64,000 bases of DNA, taken from the NCBI GenBank assembly GCA_964019335.1, contig OZ025732.1:310001-374000 (forward strand). The letters run 5' to 3'. Source of the DNA: Diplonema japonicum. Its lineage: Eukaryota; Euglenozoa; Diplonemea; Diplonemida; Diplonemidae. Positions within the stretch are counted from its first letter, which is position 1. Each line of letters starts with the position of its first letter. Shown in pieces: positions 59,754 to 64,000 of the stretch. The translations under genes and the position numbers were made by a program. The notes under the pieces are model-generated. The model had not been told where the DNA came from. It saw only the letters and a list, made by a program, of their open reading frames with translations, and did no database searches.

Positions 59754-60911
59754 ATGAGCCTCGCAGTGTTGATCAGGACTGTCGACGAGGATGTGGTGCA
59801 CGAGGTGGAGCTGTCTGGGTTTGACAGGGTGAAGGACCTGTACAGGAAGGCGGCAGAGGCTTCTGCGGTGGAGGAGGGGATGTTCCTCTTGCACTTCGAA
59901 GGTGTTGTCTTGGATAATGATGGGACATCTGGCGGTGGTGGGGAGGAGCAGGAGATACAGCAGCTTGGGATGGGGCAGGGGAGCGAGCTTCTCTTGTGCG
60001 GTATTCATAAAACACTTGATGTCAGTCATGTGGAACTCTCGAGTCGAAAAGAGGAGATTGCAAGGTGTCTTGAGGAGAATCCTGAGCTTCTTCTTTCGGT
60101 GGATGTCACTGGTCTGGACTGTCTTGATGGAAGGCTCACAAGCAAGCTTCCCTCAGAGCTTCGGCACCTCAAGGTGTGGACCCTGGGCGACGGTGCGACC
60201 TCTATTGGGGACTCCTTTTTGTCTGGCTCCTTACTCGTCACCTTGGACCTGACGGCCTTGCAGGGTCTTCAGTCCGTTGGGCACTATTTTCTCCGCGAGT
60301 GCAGCTCCCTAGCTACTGTTGATCTGAGTCCTTTGCAGAATGTTCAGTCCATTGGGAACTATTTTCTCTTTTTTTGCAGCTCTCTGAAGACTGTTGATCT
60401 GAGCCCCCTTCGCAATGTCACCACCGTCGGCACCTGTTTTCTCGCTGGCCTCAAGTCGTTGGCTTCTGTTGACCTGAGCCCCTTGCAGAATGTGACCAGC
60501 ATGAACCACTGTTGTTTCATGACTTTTTGTTCTTCTTTAAGATCTATCGATCTGAGCCCCCTGCACAACACCTTTACCCATACATCCAGTGTGGCCTATA
60601 TTCTCAAGGAATGCAAAGCTCTAACGACTGTGGATCTGGGTCCTTTGTGGAACGTTCAGTCAGTTGGCGATGGTTTTCTCCTCAACTGCGAGTCTTTGGA
60701 AACAATTGATCTGAGCCCCCTTCGCAATGTCACCACCGTCGGCAGCTGTTTTCTTTCAGGGACCCCAGTGGAACACAGAGAGGATGTTGTGGAATTCCTC
60801 AGACCACGGGTACAGAAGCGCCCCGAGCAACCAGCAAGGCCAATAAGGTTCCGGGGCCCTCCTGTGAGGCAAGCAACCTGTAAAAGTAAAGAGTGTTGCA
60901 TCGTTTCCTGA
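59754..60911 (+). CDS. Ubiquitin-like/LRR protein with C-terminal CaaX box
   Basis: 385 residues. Residues 3-85 are ubiquitin-like (VHEVELSGFDRVKDLYRKA, MFLLHFEGVVLDND, LGMGQGSELLLC). A linker helix lies at 92-112. About 145-340 hold eight leucine-rich repeats of 24 residues with consensus TVDLSPLxNVxSIGxxFLxxCSSL, the BspA/LRR_5 style. The C-terminal 45 residues are basic (RPRVQKRPEQPARPIRFRG) and end KECCIVS. The last four residues CIVS fit a farnesylation CaaX box, and a polybasic stretch precedes it, so membrane anchoring is predicted. The same end survives in the fragment at 27930. An AG at 59699 after a T/C-rich tract may be a trans-splice site. Function unknown. Confidence 0.85.
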   Translation: MSLAVLIRTVDEDVVHEVELSGFDRVKDLYRKAAEASAVEEGMFLLHFEGVVLDNDGTSGGGGEEQEIQQLGMGQGSELLLCGIHKTLDVSHVELSSRKEEIARCLEENPELLLSVDVTGLDCLDGRLTSKLPSELRHLKVWTLGDGATSIGDSFLSGSLLVTLDLTALQGLQSVGHYFLRECSSLATVDLSPLQNVQSIGNYFLFFCSSLKTVDLSPLRNVTTVGTCFLAGLKSLASVDLSPLQNVTSMNHCCFMTFCSSLRSIDLSPLHNTFTHTSSVAYILKECKALTTVDLGPLWNVQSVGDGFLLNCESLETIDLSPLRNVTTVGSCFLSGTPVEHREDVVEFLRPRVQKRPEQPARPIRFRGPPVRQATCKSKECCIVS

Positions 60912-60941
60912 TGACTTCACGGGGCAGGAAGAGGGAACCAT

Positions 60942-61132
60942 CTCACGTGCTGCTACGTCCCGGGCCACTGCGGACTGGAATGGAATGAGAAATCAGACGA
61001 CCTAGCCGGTCGAGGCAGGGACGAAGAGGACAACCTCGAAGAATCAGCATGAGCGCAGCGAAGAACTACCTATTACAATCTGAGAAACGAGAGCTTCTAG
61101 CAGGCTTGGACAAAAGGAAGTGGAATTTATAA
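60942..61132 (+). mobile_element. LINE-C-family RNase H fragment
   Basis: Encodes CCYVPGHCGLEWNEKSDDLA and then SMSAAKNYLL with one frame change, matching the last RNase H block of LINE-C (51595-51750). It ends in GGAAGTGGAATTTATA, the LINE-C 3' signature, so the middle of the 3' half is deleted. 61133-61380 is C/T-rich spacer. Confidence 0.8.
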
Positions 61133-61424
61133 AAAGAAAAAGAATTAGCAAATTAGCAACGTTGTTTGTTGCCCTCCCCCACCCCCTTTTTATCTTCTTC
61201 ACTTTCTCATATCCTTTTCCCCTTTTTCCCATTCGCCCCCTCCCCCACCCCCTTCACCTACCACCCACCAGGGAAGAAAGAAAGTAGTATTTCTCGAACA
61301 AGAAGTCATCGGAATTTAGAAAAAAGAAGAGTTGCGTCTCGTATTCACACCTTTTATATTTCCTCCTTTGCAAGGTCACGTTCAAGCAGACAGAACACAA
61401 CAACAAAACAAGAAAAAGGAGAAG

Positions 61425-61627
61425 ATGAACGACATGACGGTGTTCGTGAAGACGGGAGGCGGGGTTCACGATGTGGAAGTGTCGGGGAAGGAGACGGTGG
61501 GGATCCTACAAGAAGGCGGGGTGTGCTGCTGGTTTACTCGAAGGCAGGTTCAAACTGGTTTGGGAGGGTGAGGTCCTTGACAGGAACGGCTGTGAAGAGC
61601 TTCAGCAACTTGGGCTTGTGGAGGGCT
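61425..61627 (+). pseudogene. Ubiquitin-like/LRR gene start, broken by an RT element
   Basis: ATG 61425 begins MNDMTVFVKTGGGVHDVEVSG, identical in pattern to the 53924 gene. A base is lost near 61505 (GGGATCCTACAAG against GGGGGCCTGTACAAG), shifting the frame. Homology ends at GTGGAGGGCTTCC (61627), where the RT element starts. The LRR part is absent from the window. Confidence 0.85.
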
Positions 61628-64000
61628 TCCATGGCACAAGATCTTCGGCGACCCAGCAGTCCGCACGGCATGCCCAAACCCGAAGATCTTGGACAGAGTT
61701 AGGGTTTGCAATCGACTTGGGAAGACTGTACGCTCCGCGGTGTGCAATGTCAGCCAGGTCAGCCTCGCTGGCGTAAGACCGAAAACGAGCGATGTTGACC
61801 CATGCCCTTGCGCCAAGTGGAACTCCTCGCACCAGCACGAAGGACACACATGCGGTATCGCCTCGGAGCTGACAGACGACGAGCAACTGCTGAAGATCCT
61901 AAGCATGGGTATGAAGTTCCGCCTGTCAGTCGACGCGCTCACGAGCTCCGAAAACCTGGAACAAGACTTGGTCGGCTTCGTAAACCTTCACCCTCGCGTC
62001 TGAAAGATTGACGTTCCTACGGGCTCTACACACCAAAGCAGAGGCTACTCTGAACAAAGAGCTCCAGCAGCCCGTCTTTGATCCTAAGGTCCCCGAGCAG
62101 CTTAAATCAAAGCTAAAAGAGTTGCAGAAGGCTTTCGTGTTCTTGCCAGTCGACAAAAGCGTCCACGACATCGGCATGGTCTGCAAGGCACACTACCTAC
62201 AACTGCTCCACGCCCAGCTCGACGGCGAGTGTTTTGCAGAGGTACAAGACATGGAGAGCACAAGGCATAGCATCACAGAAGAGACTGAATCGTTCGGTAT
62301 CAAGATCAAGTCGACAAAGATGCCATACCTTTACGGGGCCATCAAGTTACACAAAGAACAAGTAGGCTTCCGGTGGATTTCTGGCGTGTCGTCCCGAGAC
62401 CCCCCTGCGACGGAGGAAGGCACCAACCCACAAGCACAATCAACGCAGTCCATAATGGAACGACTGCTAGCTGCAGGTTCCAACGGTGAGCGCGACGACG
62501 CCTTCAAGGCCGCCGCCCCAACGAACGCAGCAAGACCGGTTGCAGCGATGACAGGAGCGCACAAAGAGCTCTCGAGCCTCCTAAAAGCTGTACAACGCAC
62601 CCTGCACGAGAAGGACCTGGAGTTCCGAAGCAAGGAGGTGAATCCGGGCCTCAGCGGAGTACGCCGCTTCTGGATCGTGGAATCAGCTGAGCAGGTCGCG
62701 GCTGAGATCAAGCAGCGGTACACGTTTTTCAAGTCGAAGGTCCCTGCCACCTACGACTTTAAAACGATGTACTCCAACCTGGACCAGGGACTCCTTCGAA
62801 AGGGCCTGGGCAGAGCAATCCGCGAAGCCTTCGAGCACGCCGGGAAGGAGCTGGTGATAAACAAGAGCGGAAGTAGCTTCGCGGATGCAGAAGACGACGA
62901 CAAAGTGTACTCCCTCTCGATGGTGGAGGAACTAGTCGAATTCGTCGTTGACAACGCGTACGTCGAGCAAGGCGGCCGTGCTCTGCGCCAGGTGCGGGGC
63001 ATACCGATGGGCGGCAACGCGTCTCCGGATATAGCGAACCTATACTGCTATTCCGTCGAAGCCGACTACATCGACGGCTTGATCGAGAACAAGGACTGGG
63101 GCCGTCTCAAGGAGTTATGCTCAGCCGCCCGCTACATCGACGACTTTTTGGTTTGGGACACGACCCCCCCACCCGAAGAGCTGTACGGGATGTCCTACGC
63201 CAAGACGTCGGACAACGACGACGACGTTCCGTTCATCGGCATGCGGATCAGGACCGAACGGCACGAAACGCCGAAAAACAACTGGGTACGCTTGTCAGTC
63301 TATGACAAGGCTGCGAACTGGAAGTTCAAGCCCACGCGTTTCACACACGGGCACACAGCAGCTCCCTCAACACAGGGCCCAGGTATCCTGAAGGGCATGA
63401 TGCAGCAAGCGCTTTGCCTCACCAACAGCTCACCGGACTTCAAGAGGCAAATTGCAAAGACATACTTCAGTTTGCGCGATCGAGGGCACGAGCACAAACT
63501 CCTGAACCGAGCATTCCACGAGTTCCTTTGTGAGCGCGTCAACAAGAACTACGGCTGGGAGAAAGGGGAGCTCCAAAGTTTCTTTACCGAAGCAGGGAAG
63601 AACTACAGAGCAGGGCGCGAACTTAACGAATGCTACCCGGATCTCGCGTATGTGGGACGTAAGGACCCCCGAAAGAGCACAGCCCTCCCCTCCGAACCGA
63701 CGCAGACAACACAAGAGTCCACCTCCACCGCTGACACGAGCTCGCAAAAGGAACCACCTCCACAACAGCCGTTCTTAACGGAAACGACACCAATGGAGAC
63801 ACCTACATCGGAATACCCCACGTCGCTACACCAGGAAAGTGGCGAAGGACGCGTAGGCCTCGAGTGTGGTTGGGCCGTGGTGAACTGGATCGCAGACTAC
63901 GCAGAGCTGGCACGCATGCCGTTCGCAGAGATGCAGACAATCCAACACCACCTCTGTACCTCGGAGCTCGCCCTGCACACCGAGGGGCATGCGAAGGAGT
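61628..64000 (+). mobile_element. RT element of a different lineage, runs off the window end
   Basis: High-GC sequence inserted in the ubiquitin-like/LRR gene start. Only one element ORF is visible and it is still open at base 64000, so the 3' end is outside. No long terminal repeats or inverted ends can be judged from one side. Confidence 0.75.
61689..64000 (+). CDS. Reverse-transcriptase-like ORF, partial, one frame break
   Basis: The first part (61689-62003) has a Cys/His cluster (DPCPCAKWNSSHQHEGHTC) and ends at a stop. The protein clearly continues one frame over from about 61984 (ASERLTFLRALHTKAEA) and is open to the window end. RT landmarks are FLPVDKS (62143), YLYGAIKLHKE (62327), TYDFKTMYSNL (62749), RGIPMGGNASPDIANLY (62995) and ARYIDDFLV (63127). 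The PMG-N-AS and RYIDD forms of motifs B and C, and the HK-rich thumb-side block, resemble Penelope-like or related RTs rather than the LINEs nearby. A Thr/Ser/Pro-rich linker (63675-63830) is followed by a new region of unknown type. No GIY-YIG domain is visible within the window. Confidence 0.7.

Overview
This window looks like nuclear DNA of a unicellular eukaryote. It has no operons or Shine-Dalgarno spacing. Host genes are single long open frames without obvious introns, separated by AT-rich spacers full of very long T, C, G and A runs. More than half of the window is retrotransposon, DNA-transposon or low-copy repeat sequence. Several host genes lie 50-150 bases downstream of T-rich tracts ending in AG, which would suit spliced-leader trans-splicing. 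The degenerate cyclase-type tail of the ammonium transporter and the leucine-rich repeat style remind me of Euglenozoa (kinetoplastid or diplonemid relatives), but that assignment is a weak inference and no marker gene settles it.

Layout. 0-3.5 kb: repeats, a cysteine-rich ORF fragment and a deleted piggyBac-like relic. 3.5-4.6 kb and 18.9-19.9 kb: two paralogous PC-esterase/SGNH-like type II membrane proteins. 4.6-12.3 kb: repeats, truncated LINE ends, a decayed pogo/Tc1-mariner-like element (7.7-9.1 kb) and a 1.5 kb element with terminal inverted repeats (10.0-11.5 kb). 12.4-17.5 kb: a family of secreted/type I membrane proteins, with one relic and two nearly identical tandem copies; one copy has gained a new cytoplasmic tail from a LINE insertion. 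20.3-22.2 kb: truncated LINE ends. 23.5-25.9 kb: an ammonium transporter fused to a degenerate class III nucleotide-cyclase-like domain, the most striking single gene.

28-64 kb is a cluster of fast-changing genes that join an N-terminal ubiquitin-like domain either to ankyrin repeats (intact at 41.2 and 56.9 kb) or to BspA-type leucine-rich repeats (intact at 37.2, 53.9 and 59.8 kb; the last ends in a CaaX box). At least six broken or chimeric copies lie between them. The cluster is shot through with mobile elements: LINE-A (28.3-34.8 kb, OTU protease + AP endonuclease + RT, frameshifted), LINE-B (42.7-49.4 kb, two intact ORFs), LINE-C (49.6-52.6 kb, RT + RNase H), a DDE-type DNA transposon with clear terminal inverted repeats (38.4-40.7 kb), a second copy of the 1.5 kb inverted-repeat element that splits an ankyrin gene, and an RT element of another lineage that breaks a ubiquitin-like/LRR gene and runs off the window end.

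The ubiquitin-like/ankyrin and ubiquitin-like/LRR genes share parts of their 5' regions and end fragments are swapped between them. This suggests a modular family evolving by duplication, recombination and transposon damage. Its function is unknown. I saw no tRNA, rRNA or CRISPR array.
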